NCBI GenBank assembly: GCA_037349105.1
Contig: JAYJMM010000113.1
Span: 3,038,001 to 3,102,000, forward strand
Direction of reading: 5' to 3'
From: Limnomonas spitsbergensis
Lineage: Eukaryota > Chlorophyta > Chlorophyceae > Chlamydomonadales
DNA length: 64,000 bases
Shown here: one piece after another, positions 1 to 11,212 of the stretch
Layout of the letters: each line of letters starts with the position of its first letter
Numbering within the stretch: the first letter of the stretch is position 1
Position numbers and translations under genes: made by a program
The notes under the pieces: generated by a model
Seen by the model: only the letters and a program-made list of their open reading frames with translations
Told to the model about the DNA's origin: nothing
Database searches by the model: none

Positions 1-2360
1 TGGTTCACCGTTTCTCTTCAACCCTTTCTGTCCCGTTTTCAGCCCTTCAATATTCCTCACTTCGTGAGAAAGACTGCTTATTTGGGGCTCTCTATCAACC
101 TTATTCCACCCCTTGGACAGGCACCTCCTTGGTTGAGCCCCCTTTTTCTGGTCCAGCACTGTTCAAGGCTATCCGATGGCCGTTGGCATCACTTCAACAA
201 CAACCCCACATACCTACATCGACCTTCATCGTTGTTCCCAATTGGAAACAGGCCAAATTCATGACCCTCCTCAACTCTGGCCATCGCCATATCTCTTACA
301 CCAACCTCCACTGACCACACCCATTTACCTTTTCTTCCCCCCGACCATCTCACTCCGGCCGATATTGCTGAGGCAGGCATGCCGAAATTTGACCTTCTCC
401 TCCTCCTCATCTCTAACACTCTTGGAGATACAACCCGTACTTTCCCATATCTTGCCCCCAATTTGGCCCCGGGCTCCTCCCACCCTTCTCGCTACTTGCT
501 CCCTCCCGGTTTTGGCCATGCAAATCTCCTTCCTCTGCCCACCACAATCCTTGCACCTCCACCCTCAGCCCAGCCAAGCCCGGCAACCCCTCCACCCTAC
601 GCCCCCTCCTACCCCTTCCGTTGGCACGATATGCCGGCATATTACACCGATGGCTCAGCCCTTTCTACACCTGGCAAAGGCACAGCTACGGGTGCGGCCT
701 TCTATTGTACTCAAGACACCACTACCTACACAGTCCACCCCGATGGCCGCGCTGAAACCAACACTATTACACGAGCTGAGCTTGCTGGCATCCATGCTGC
801 CCTCACTCATGCCGCCTTACACCACACCGGTGATCTTACTATTTTCTCAGATTCCTTGGTTTCTCTATATGATACGCAAAAGGCCCTTCGCCACCCGCAC
901 ACTTTGCTTGAATGTAAGCACGCCCCCCTTCTCCTCGACATTCGTGCTCTCATCCTTACCAGGCTACGACTCAGCCACCATTTTCACATGTACAAGGTCA
1001 AATCTCACATCGGCATCATTGGCAATGAACTCGCAGATAAGGGTGCTGCAATCCCCCGACCAGTGAGACTTCACATGCACCTCAGATGTCCAACACTTCG
1101 CACACCTACCTGCATTGCCATGCCTCCCTCCCCCCCATGACACGGACGAACCGTGGTTTGCATCAGACCTTACCCATTCTTTGAAGGAACACATGTCCCG
1201 AACATGCCCCCTTCTAACAGATGGTCCGACTTCTCCCCCTCTGCCCGTGCGATATGTCCGCATGCAAGTCCTTGTTGCCTCTGCCCTCGCTTCCTACCTT
1301 CCCATCTTATGGCACATGGGTCAGCCTTTTAATGGTATTCGCAACATCCTCAAATCGCGCACCAATACCTTGTGGACTGCATCTGCAGCCATGCATATGA
1401 ACCGCCCTTACAAAACAGCTGTAGGCACTCGCACCACCCCCCACTGTCCCCTATGCTCCCATCCCAATGATACCCCTGGCCATCTTTTAGGCGGTTAGTT
1501 GTGCTCATTCCTCCATGTCCGCCTCATACATTGCTCGACACAACCGAGCTGTCTGCATCATCCAAACTGCTATTGCTAATGGCTCCCTGGGCTCCTCTTT
1601 TACTATCATGGATGCCACTTCCCGTGCTAACCTTCCCTTCGGGGTCTATGACACCCGTCTTCCACGTTGGCTCACTGGTGCCCCGACGACCCCCCACTTT
1701 CCCTGACACCTTTGATTACTGTGACAAACTGCGACCGGATTTGCTTATTGTCCAAGGACTCCCACATTCCGAATTCCTTCGTCTTTACAGCGCTGGTCAA
1801 CTCTCTAGCACACAAACTATGTCTCGCCTCCAGAGGACTTGCACTGTACAAGTAGTTGAAGTCGGTTATACCTCCGAATTTTCTTTCGAACAATGCCATG
1901 CCCGCAAATCAGAACAACATTTACAACTTATCCTTCTCCTCAAACATTATGGTTGGACAGTTTCCTTGGCACCCGTTCTCAATCCTGCCCTTCCACCTGA
2001 TCCTACGCTGACCGTGCCCATCCCCCCCCTCATCCTTCCCCTTCTTCTCATACACATATCATCCTTCTGGGAACCGCCGGCTTCCTCTTTCGTCCTGCCG
2101 ATAAAATCCTCAGCATGCTCGGTGTCTCCAAACACGACATCTCCTCCGTCCTCAGCCGTATCACCAAGCATACCATACGCTGCCATATAACCATCCTTCG
2201 CCAGCGTCGCCATCTGGAAAACTCCCCTGCCCATTATTGTCCGGTACCCCTTGACGACCCTCCTTAACCACCAGGTTTTTTGTCTCCCTGTGTACGGCAT
2301 TTAAAATCCCGTATTCCTCAAGCCACGCTCAGGCGTGTTCTTTCTTTCTTTCTTTCTAAA
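1..2360 (+). mobile_element. 3' part of a non-LTR (LINE-type) retrotransposon, degenerate
   Basis: The stretch encodes, in shifting frames, an RNase H domain, a CCHC-like C-terminal finger and a conserved C-terminal block typical of non-LTR retrotransposons of green algae. It ends in a short TTTC-rich tail (about 2338-2358), as expected for a LINE 3' end. The reverse transcriptase would lie upstream and is cut off by the window edge. The element ends about 15 bp before the start of the block shared by tandem copies A and B, and copy B has no such element at the equivalent place. Confidence 0.8.
130..2267 (+). pseudogene. Retrotransposon polyprotein C-terminus (RNase H plus zinc-finger region), frameshifted
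   Basis: The product is the C-terminal part of a non-LTR retrotransposon ORF2. The RNase H domain (about 630-1050) shows the acidic residues in order: YYTDGSAL, RAELAGIHAAL, IFSDSLVSLYD and the late NELADKGA. Downstream, about 1440-1520, a CPLC...DTPGHLL...C finger appears, followed by RPDLLIVQGLP and VVEVGYTSEFSFEQ (about 1735-1900), a block I recognise from algal elements. A final segment ends at TAA 2265-2267. The protein is spread over all three plus frames, with shifts near 305-312, 1060, 1500, 1700 and 2040, so it cannot be translated as one chain. Frames were followed by matching motifs, not by a single open frame. Confidence 0.75.
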
Positions 2361-4396
2361 GTCCATAGAAAAGAAAAAATCATCTGTCAGTGACGGCACA
2401 AGCTGACATAGACATCCCATATACTGACGCTAAACGCAATCTAAGCGATCCAAGGCGAGAGGCTTCTAGTGCGATATCTAGGACAACGCAAGAGCGGAGG
2501 CGATCCCGAACAGGGGATCACGACGTTTACGACTGCCTCCATCCGTGGAACTTCACCCCAGACAGTTATCGCTAGATTAAGCGAAGCCACACGCGCATGC
2601 TGACGCTTGAGATAACTACGGTAGGTCCGTGAAGGAAGTGTGAGGTCAAGCTATAGCTTAAACCAACAAATTGTGAGCATGGAAGGGTTGCGAAAACCAG
2701 TGCGAAAACGGCCTGTCAGCAACTGACAGCTTCCCAGCAGCAGGAGTAACAGACAGTGCAGGGCTTTACCTGCATATTTGTGGCAGGCAGGTAGCAGGAG
2801 AATTGGCAGGAAGGCACATCATGAACTGGGTCAAGGTTTTCCCTGCCGAGTGGGCGACCCTGTATGTCTCCCTAGTCTTGCTCCCCCTCTGCGCGGGCGT
2901 GCGCCTAGTGACTCAGTCCCCCAGCCAGCATATATGTAGCCCCCCACCGCCTCTCCCCCGCACCCTACTCCCCCGGTCACCCCCCACCATCCAGTCGTCC
3001 CCCTCGTGTTTCCTGGAGCTCCCGTTTCTTCTCTATCTTTAATCCCAAGAAATTGCTTGCATCCTGCGGTTTCCTTGCTGGACAAACATGCCAGTTCTTG
3101 AACTGTATGCTGTCAGCTGTTATGTTGGTACCTTGGCAATACTGATGCATTGTGCTACGATTCATAGCCCCATTTTTGAAAGCATGATCTATTTATGGAC
3201 GTGGGGCGCCTGGGCATGCATTTTGTCCTCTGGGCAGCGCATGCACCGGTATCACAGTACTACGAGAGGAGATACAGCACTTTTTTTGTTTGAGGAACTT
3301 CCGTACCTGCATGTAAATAATGATATCCCATACAGGAGACTCATCGAGCCTGCGTGTGTGTCACTTTTGGCATCAAGCAGCAGACTTCATTTTAGAGTCA
3401 ATACACGTCCCGCATTCATACTGCAGCAGCGCTGGCAAAGATGTCCGACCTACACAGCAAGCAGGCTGCACAAATGTGAGTGCACCAGTCTTAAATAGTT
3501 TGGCAAAGAGATTTATCTCAGACGCGTAGGTCGGTGGATCGAGGAGGCCTCTCATTTTTGCCAGAGTGTGAACCACGGCGACCCTGGTACAGAACACAGT
3601 GTGTCTTCAATCTTAACCGACATGCCTCATTTCACGAGGGGGGTAGGTTGGATGGCGGTGGGTGCATGCCCATTGCCCCGGGTGCTTCTGCTTTTATGGC
3701 GGTCTCCACTCGTTTTTTTGTAGCGTGATGATAGCCATACATACGAGAGTTTCTTCAGCCGGCTAGGCGGTGCACTCGTCAGCACTCTTGGTGGTTTGGT
3801 GGCTTGATGCACAGGGCAGATGGAAGGTGCCTTTGAGGCGCTATTTGGCAAATGCCCCAGAACTGTTGGGCATATGAGGTTCCAGTTTTGTATAATGTTT
3901 TAAGAATATTCTGTCTCAAGAGCAACCTTTAGCAAGTCGACTCGCTGTCCAGGGTCCACCATTCAACGGTAAACCAATGATGAATTCGATGGGAACCAAA
4001 TGTTCATGGCGTATGGCAAGTGGCCCAAGCTGTAGGGTGTGCTGTATCAGGCCCACCCTGCCATAGGCTGTGATGTAGCTGAATTGTAACATGTTCAGCT
4101 ACATCACAGTCTATGGCTGGGCTGGTACAGTAAACCTTACAGCTTGGGCCACTTGCCCTAGGCGATGCAAGTTCGGTTCCCATCAGAAACCTGCATATCA
4201 GTTGTCGATAATGATGTGCAGATCTCGAAGTGTGAAACGGATTTCTGCTCATACTGAGTGAAATGGATTTGAACAAGTATGAACCAGGCTTGCTTATGAC
4301 CCCTAGGTATGAATGAATGCTGCATGCATGCCCGTCTTGATCCCCAGGGCAACGCATGAATGCAGATGTGTACCACGCAGGCGGCAAAGGGCTATC
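2361..4396. other. Conserved non-coding 5' flank of TIR-ARM copy A
   Basis: The stretch is shared with block B (about 14745-17229) but with many indels, and no open frame is maintained across both copies. One segment, 2815-2895 (B: 15685-15770), differs by an in-frame 3-base indel and could read HIMNWxKxFPAEWAT; I see no splice context that ties it to the TIR exon. The promoter and any 5' untranslated exon of the TIR-ARM gene should lie here, but I found no clear TATA box. Confidence 0.4.
3988..4184. repeat. Imperfect palindrome (two inverted copies of an interspersed repeat) upstream of TIR-ARM A
   Basis: The left arm starts GATGGGAACC and runs through GGCAAGTGGCCCAAGCTG to GATGTAGCTGA. The right arm is its reverse complement, ending GGTTCCCATC. 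Arms are about 90 bp with a loop of about 12 bases near 4083-4094. Both arms resemble the interspersed repeat seen elsewhere in this window. Block B keeps only one arm (about 16865-16985). Confidence 0.8.
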
Positions 4397-7300
4397 ATGA
4401 TATCGTACCACACGAGGGACACCGGTCGCTATGGGAACGGCCTTGCTACCAAGCTGTACAAGGCGTTGGTGAAGGACGGCTGGTCCGTGTTCTTGGACGA
4501 TGAGGTCCTACCGGTGCGGTTTGACATGAACCAATGGCAGTGTCCAGAGGTTTCCTGGTCAGAATGGGATTTTTGCAGTTAGAATCATCCGATTGCTTAT
4601 TGAAGTGTCTGGTATTCTGTAGCAGAGTCTTTCATTGCTCAACTTGTATGCTTCCCACCCCTTAAACTGCAGGGTGCGGTTGATTGGGTCCAAGTCTCTC
4701 AAGAAGCCCTCAAGCAGTGCACGGTGTTCATTGCCATCTGCTCCGACCACTACGGTGCCTCCAAGTACAAGCAGGCGGAGGTCTCACTGGCGCACATGAG
4801 GGGCAAGGTGGGGACAAACAGGTTTAGTCTACGAGTAGGAATATGATGCACCCTGATGATGGAGTGCAAACATAAGAGCCGGCAGTGGCTATTTCACATG
4901 AGATGTGATACCGTATACCTCAGATTAAAAAAACAGATTTTTTTGAATCTAGGTTTGCTATATATGGTAAGGAGAAGAGCACGTCTCTATAACACAGCAT
5001 AAGATACCGCTGTCGTTCATCCTGTCAGGAAAGTCTCCTGCCCTTAAAGCTATCCGGGCTGTCATAAAGCCAATTGATCTTCACACATATGGCACCCAGT
5101 TGAGCTCACTGTTCCTCTTCAATTGGGACTCGTATCAATGCTCCCATATTCTGCATTCAAAGTGTCAGCTAGATCCCTCAATCTATGCTTCAGTAAGGTG
5201 GATAGATTACGTTGGGAGCCTTGCCGTTCACGAAGTGGGCGGCATACACCTGCCGTTCATACTACCCAGTAGGCGAGCCCCATGGATGTAGGCAGTACCC
5301 CAGCAGATCTCCATGGATGCCAGTGTATGACAGCAGCGCCTCTTGCTCTGTTGTTGTTACAAAGTCCTTTGTCTGCTTTGCCCTTGTAGATATTAATCCC
5401 GGTGTTTCACAGCGGCTTGTATCCTCCCAAGCACCTGGAGCCCATGATGCTGTCCCTTCACTTCATTCCCAAGAGCGGGGTGTGCCGAGAAATGGATCCA
5501 TGGTTTGATGAGGTAAGCAGGCCTTGATTTACCGGTAGTGTGTTGTGACGATGCATAGGTTGACTTCAGCTGACTGTTCCTCAGTGTTTATTTGTTTCGG
5601 CTCCAAGTCCACAGTCCGTCGCCACCAAAGCTCATCGACTGTGACCAAGCCTTGATGGGCCTTTGGGCATGACCCCATCGGCATAACTGGTTGCGGATGG
5701 ATGGGGCTTAAAGCAGAAGGCCTGGAGGTAGCTGAAGTGTAGTCGAGTCATGGGGAACTTGTGATTCCTGAGGGTTGCAGTGAAGCACTGCTGGGAGGGG
5801 GCTTTCAAATTTGGGACAAAGCTTTGTATGAACTGTGTGGGTTGTGAGCCTGTCTGAGCCATGGGTGATAATTTGCCAATGCTTCGAGTAGTGTGAGGGT
5901 GGGTAGGTTTCTATGTTGACTCATTTATAGGCCATGGGTCCTATCCCTCTTACTTCATGGACCTTAATGCCTCGGTCCCGAATTCCTGAGCCCTGGTCCT
6001 CAGATCCTACGCCCTGGGCCCTAAACCATAAATCCTGGACCCTAATCCCTGGCTCAAATCCCTGGCCCTTCCTCCTGGGCCAAGTCCTTAACGCCTGGAC
6101 CCTAATCCCTGGACCTCATTCATGTACCCTAATTGCCTGGCCTTTATCCCTGACCCTCATCCCTGTACCCTATTACCTAAGCCGTAACCTTTCAAGGTAG
6201 CACAATCCGGATACGCTTCTGCTCCGGTCCGCTCCGGTCCGCTTCAATACGGCGGGTTAGGAGTATCAGTACTTTGCAGTCAAAAACTAGTTTTAGGCAC
6301 ATACAGGCATACATACTGGCATACAGAGATATGCAGATGGTTGCAGGCCAGCGACCAGCCCCATGCATGCCCAGACGCCCCCCCCCCCCCCCCCCAATGG
6401 CCCCCAAGTATCCATGCATCATGCATGCATGCATAATTGTTAGGACCATGCAAAATGCTATGGCAAAACAGCCAATGATTGATTCAGTCCCCAACTCTTG
6501 ACCTGTTTAAACAGTAACAGCCCCAGTCGTCAGTTTCCATGCATAACTAAATGTCCCCTCCCATTACCGTAGAACGTCTTTGACTCCGCTCGTAATTAAA
6601 TAATTATTGGGGTGGGCGGACATAGCTGCGCGCTAATATTAATTCAAAATTTGCCGCTGCGCGGAGCGTCTGTCAGGTGCCCAAACAAGTATTTTGGGGG
6701 TGCGCGGTATGAATTAAAAACAGCACTTTTTACAAAAAAACGGCGCGCTAGCGCGCGACTGTTTGATTCGACATCCGTCCAGTCGTCCTTGTCAGGTCTG
6801 CTCAAATAGCCATGCACAGCAACACTACTGATGACTCAGATGAGCACTACTGGCTGGAAGTGCTGAACATTGTCAGGATTCGAACCGCAGACCTCAGGGT
6901 GGACTGCCAAGTTCCGTAGTACCACTGAGCCCCCCGGGCACCAATAGCCACACGTTTCCTGAGGCCAGGAATCGTCGGAGGAAAGGGAAGGAGGCTACGG
7001 TATGCGGGGTCCTGCTAGCTTCAAGCGAAGTTGTAACAGAGTTTGACAGTACTGGCTGAAAGTGCTGCGCGGAGTGAAATTTAAATTATTTCCAGTGATG
7101 CGCGATGTTAAATTAAATTTCCAGCTGCGCGACGTTAAATTTAATTAAAATTTCGTCGCTGCGCGACCGTTTTAAATTCTTTTTGGGGTGCGCGGCCGGA
7201 AAAAAATTATTTTTTTGGGTGCGCGGAGTCTAAGGCGTTTTACGGTAGTGTCTACTTCAAATCTGCAACCTCGCCTGATAGTACTGGTATGCCGAATTTG

Positions 7301-10300
7301 GCTCAGGGTTCCCCGAGTGAAAGCCGGATTCTCCTAGTTCGTGAAGTGCTGATCCATCGGACGAATAGAGCATGTAGTTTGGCTATAATGTCGGATACCC
7401 ATGGGTTAAACTGGCGTCCAAGAAATTGCGGGCAGCCAAGCAAGCGGGCGGTCCGAAGCATGACTGGAGACGAGAGCGCTACCGATTATGTATTTCTACC
7501 CGATTGCTCATCCTTCGAGGTCTTGGCTGATGTTCTCGCACGAGCTTTGTCCTGATGCGACACCAACAGTTGGCGTAAGGCAGCCCTGCCATCCGACCAT
7601 CCCACGGAGTCGGACGAGCACACCTTCATATCTTTTCCTGTCACTTGCAGTGGGCTTTTTCATACCGGAGCCAGATAAATCTAGCTTGCGTTACTTCATT
7701 GCAACGCCATCGCGTATTGGAAGACAAGTTAGAGGGGTCAGTGGGTTTGGGCGTCTTCCCGAGGTTAACAACGAATCTGTCTAGAACGACAGCGATGTCC
7801 TCAGTTGTATCGGGCATGTTATGAATGCATACTATCGCGGGGTTGTTATTAACGCTGCCCTCTAAGGCGTCTAAGCCGCACGTGTGCAGGGGATGCATGG
7901 CCCGCTCCGAAGGGCTGCAAAATAAATGCGTGCATGGTGAGCCGGATTGGAGCAGTATTGCCGTATCCGGAGCGGAGCAGCGATCTCGGGATACGAAACA
8001 GGTTTTGCTGTATTGTGCTACCTCGTAACCCTGGACCCTCATCCCAAAATCTCATCACTAAGGCCTTACCCCCAATCCTCCCAGGACCTTTATCCCTGAA
8101 CCTCATCCCTGTACCCTAATACCTGGGCCGTAACCCTTTACCCTCACCCCTAAATCTCATCACTAAGGCCTTACCCCCAATCCTCCCAGGACCTTCATCC
8201 CTGAACCCTGATCCCTGCCCTATTTAATGTGAACCCTGCCTTATTTCTCCTCATCACTTATGCAGATGTTGTCAGAGCTGAAGGCCTTGTTGACAAACCG
8301 CAACCTACAGCCGCAAGCTCCTGCGCAACCTGATGTGCATAATCCTGTGCTGCCTCATGCACAACCTACCACCGCGATCTCCAGCCGCGACCTCCATCTG
8401 CTATTCGGCGACTTTGACCTGCAAGAGCAGCTGGCCAGCGGGCCATCAAGGACTGAGGTCAGACTAAGTAGAGTGTGGTAGATACCAATCGATAGGAGAT
8501 GGGTGTTGCAACTGTTGTTGTTGATACAAAGTTGACGAAACCACCCACAGCCTTTTGCGAGAGGGCCAGGCAGAGCGAACCTGGGCGAAACCAGAAACGT
8601 GGAAAGCGACAGGCACCACAGACCAACACAAAAACACCAGCCACATAAACAACTGTCTTGCCATAGAAGTATGACAGTGTATTACGGAGTCAAAGTACAT
8701 AAGTAAGAGATATTGCATCCTAATTGGAGGGATCAGGCAAGCTATACAAGGGTTTGTACTATGGTAGCACGGGAGGAAGCTGCCAAGCAACCAATGGGGG
8801 GGAGGGGGTCATGTTGGCTAATGGAGGCACATGATGACATGACAGTTGCAAGGTAGCACGTTATGGTCTTTGGGGCCATCATATCATATCATATCAGCAA
8901 TATGATTTGATATAGTCAAATATGATATGATATGGTAACTTCTCCATGCATGGGCATGGGTATGGTGAATTGGTCATGCGTTGGGAATAGGGCTCTTCTG
9001 CCATGCCGACCGTTCTACACCAGAATAGGCCTAGTTGTTTCAAGATGTTGCGACACATAATGCATTTACCATGGAAAATGTGGATGGATGGACGCATGGT
9101 GACCCTTCGGCCGTAGGGGTCAGTGGGAGCGCTCGCATGCTGCATGCTGCCATGTCAGTATGTATGTGAATGGGGTCAAGAGTAATGCACATGCCCAATG
9201 CATGGGCTTGTCCTTTGTCAATTCTGCAGTTTTTAGGCTAAAATCGTTTTTGGCTGCAAGATACGACATGGTCAAAACACCATATCATATCATATCCATA
9301 TCGTGCTACCTTGGACAGTTGCGCATGCTGCCATTCAGAGCATATGATCGACCCCTCAGGGAATCTCAACGTGTCATGTGCTTGCTGGGCGACACTGATA
9401 CCGTATTCGCAAGTCATGCTTCTAGACATGTGCATCAGAGTACGTCCATTCAGGCTGATCGATTATCTAGACTTATGCATATCTATTTCTGAGCGTTGCG
9501 CACATTTGATTGCCCATCAGGTCTTAACACTCGACCTTGCCAATGTAAACCAGGTAACGAGAGAGGCATCCTCTGCAATTGAAACAATGGTGGCCAAGCT
9601 GTTCTCGCCTACAGTGTCGGAGCAAGAGCATGCAGCTGAGAGGCTGGCTTACCTCGCAGCCATTGTGGATCAAGATCGTATCAAGATCGCTGCTACCCCC
9701 GGAGCTATCACCCAGCTGGTCATCTTGCTGAGCTCAAGGTCATTAGGAGTGCAAGAACAGGCAGTAGTGGCGCTTTGTAATCTCGCAGCTAATGAGGACA
9801 ACAAGGTCAAGATCGCAGCTGCTCCTGGTGCCATTGCCCAGCTGGTCGTCTTTCTGAGCTCAAGGTCAGTGGGATTGCAAGAATATGCAGCAGGAGCGCT
9901 GTGTGCTCTTGCACTCAATCACGAGAACAAGGTTAAGATCGCCGCTCATAATGGTGCCATCGCCCAGCTGGCCGTCCTGCTGAGCTCGAGATCAGTGAGG
10001 GTGCAAGACCAGGCAGCGGGGGCGCTGGGCAACCTTGCAGTCAATACAGAGAACCAGGTCAAGATCGCTGCTGCTCCTGGTGCCATCGCCCAGCTGGTCA
10101 TCTTATTGAGGTCAAGCTCTTTGGATGTGCAGAAGCAGGCAGTGGGGGTGTTGTTTAATCTTTCCAGCAACGAGGAGAACAGGATCAAGATCGCCGCTGC
10201 TCCTCGCGCCATCGCCCAACTGGCCATCTTGCTGAGCTCAAGGTCGCTGGGGATGCAGAAGCAGGCATTGGGGGTCCTTGGTAATCTTGCAGCCAATGAT

Positions 10301-11212
10301 GACAACAAGGTCAAGATCGCAGCTGCTCCTAATGCCATCGCCCAGCTGGTCGCGTTGCTGAGCTCAAGCTCAGTGGGAGTGCAGGCGCTTGCAGCAGGAA
10401 TGTTGTACAATCTTGCAGCCGTTGAGGAGAACAGAGTCACGATTGCCGCTCATCCTAGTGCCATCGCCAAACTGATTGACATGCTTAGCTCAAGGTCAGT
10501 GGGGGTGCAGGAGCGGGCAGCGTCAGCACTTAGTAAACTTGCAGTCAATACGGAGAACGAGATCAACATCGCCGCTGCTCCTGGGGCCATCGCCCAGTTG
10601 GTCGTCTTGTTAAGCTCAAACTCTGTGGGTGTGCAGGAGCGGGCAGCGGGGGCGTTACGTAATATTTCAAGCTTGGTGGAGAACAAGGTCACGATCGCTG
10701 CTGCTGAAGGTGCTGTCGCCCAGCTGGTCGTCTTGCTGAGCTCAACCTCAATGGGAGTATTGGAGCAAGCGGTGATGGCGCTTGGTAATCTTTCAAGCAA
10801 TGAGGAGAACAAGGTCAAGATCGCCGCTGCTCCTGGTGCCATAGCCCAACTGGCCGTCTTGCTCAGCTCAAGCTCTTTGGGTGTGCAAGAGGGGGCAGTG
10901 AGGGTGCTTCGTAATCTTTCAAGCAATGAGCTGAACATGGTTAAGATAGCCGATGCTCCTCGTGCCATCGCCCAACTGGTTGTCTTGCTGAGCTCAAGCT
11001 CAGTGTGGGTGCAGGAGCAGGCAGCAGCGGCATTTTGTAATCTTGCATTCAATATGGAGAACAGGGTCAAGATCCTTGTTGCTCCTGGTGCTGTTGCCCA
11101 GCTGACAATCTTGTTGAGCTCACGCTCGGTGGGGGTGCAAATGCAAGCAGCAAGGGCATTGTTGAAACTTGCAGAAGTTTCCGTAGTTGGGGACTCATGC
11201 GCCCCGGAGTGA
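4397..11212 (+). CDS. TIR domain-Armadillo repeat protein (761 aa, five exons), copy A
   Basis: Exons read from splice sites are 4397-4549, 4673-4821, 5413-5512, 8266-8457 and 9521-11212; phases match at every join. Residues 1-134 form a TIR domain. It has the opening strand MISYHT, then DGWSVFLDDEVLP, VFIAICSDHYGASKYKQAE (the Glu near residue 87 sits where TIR NADases keep their catalytic Glu) and a last strand near LSLHFIPKSG. Residues 135-198 are a Pro/Gln-rich linker. Residues about 199-761 are 12 full ARM repeats of 42 aa plus a partial one, with the motif AIAQLVVLLSS...VQEQAAGALxNLA. TIR domains act as NADases or adaptors in immunity and cell death; ARM arrays bind partners or ligands. 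The start is the first Met before strand A; an upstream in-frame extension is broken by a stop in copy B. The donor at 4550 (GTTTCC) is weak. Cleavage activity is inference. Confidence 0.72.
5930..6185 (+). repeat. Degenerate CCCTAATCCCTGGACC minisatellite in intron 3 of TIR-ARM A
   Basis: Irregular repeats of a roughly 20-base CCCTAATCCCTGG unit run up to the left end of the hAT-like insertion at 6193 and resume after it (8025-8225). The insertion therefore split an older array. Block B has a short remnant at 18080-18135. Confidence 0.7.
6193..8024 (+). mobile_element. hAT-like non-autonomous element (1.83 kb) in intron 3 of TIR-ARM A
   Basis: The ends are inverted: CAAGGTAGCACAAT on the left and ATTGTGCTACCTCG on the right. 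They are followed inward by further inverted GC-rich sequence (CTCCGGTCCGCTCCGG against CCGGAGCGGAGCAG). Flanking 8-mers TAACCTTT and TAACCCTG match at 6 of 8 positions, consistent with an old 8-bp target duplication. The same termini bound the shorter element at 8849. No transposase frame is visible. It contains the nested MITE at 6567-7245. It also contains a C run near 6381-6397. Block B lacks it. Confidence 0.6.
6567..7245 (-). mobile_element. TA-flanked MITE with internal tRNA-like module, nested in the hAT-like element
   Basis: The inverted ends begin CCGTAGAACG and finish CGTTTTACGG, each flanked by TA, as in Tc1/mariner-type insertions. The same element lies in the opposite orientation at 42502-43221. 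On the minus strand at about 6875-6945 it holds GGCTCAGTGGT and GGTTCGAATCC, which look like pol III A and B boxes, but the sequence does not fold into a full tRNA. No coding sequence was found. Confidence 0.7.
8849..9313. mobile_element. hAT-like MITE (465 bp) in intron 4 of TIR-ARM A
   Basis: It has perfect 12-bp inverted ends CAAGGTAGCACG and CGTGCTACCTTG, and perfect 8-bp flanking duplications GACAGTTG (8841-8848 and 9314-9321). Inside each end are ATATCATATC-rich inverted repeats. The CAAGG start and 8-bp duplication fit the hAT superfamily. It lacks coding capacity. Confidence 0.85.
9560..11200 (+). repeat. 126-bp tandem coding repeat (ARM repeats)
   Basis: About 13 head-to-tail units of 126 bp, each encoding one 42-residue ARM repeat. 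Nucleotide similarity between units is high in the blocks coding for KIAAAPGAIAQL and LSSSSVGVQEQA. This suggests expansion by unequal exchange or conversion. The equivalent array in copy B (27410-28285) has about 7 units. Confidence 0.85.

Noticed and set aside
176..1066. 296-codon plus-strand frame
   Set aside because: Different frame from the RNase H motifs; low-complexity translation of pyrimidine-rich retrotransposon DNA.
6870..6945. tRNA gene on the minus strand
   Set aside because: A and B box-like strings are present, but anticodon and acceptor stems do not pair; it is part of a MITE repeated at 42842.
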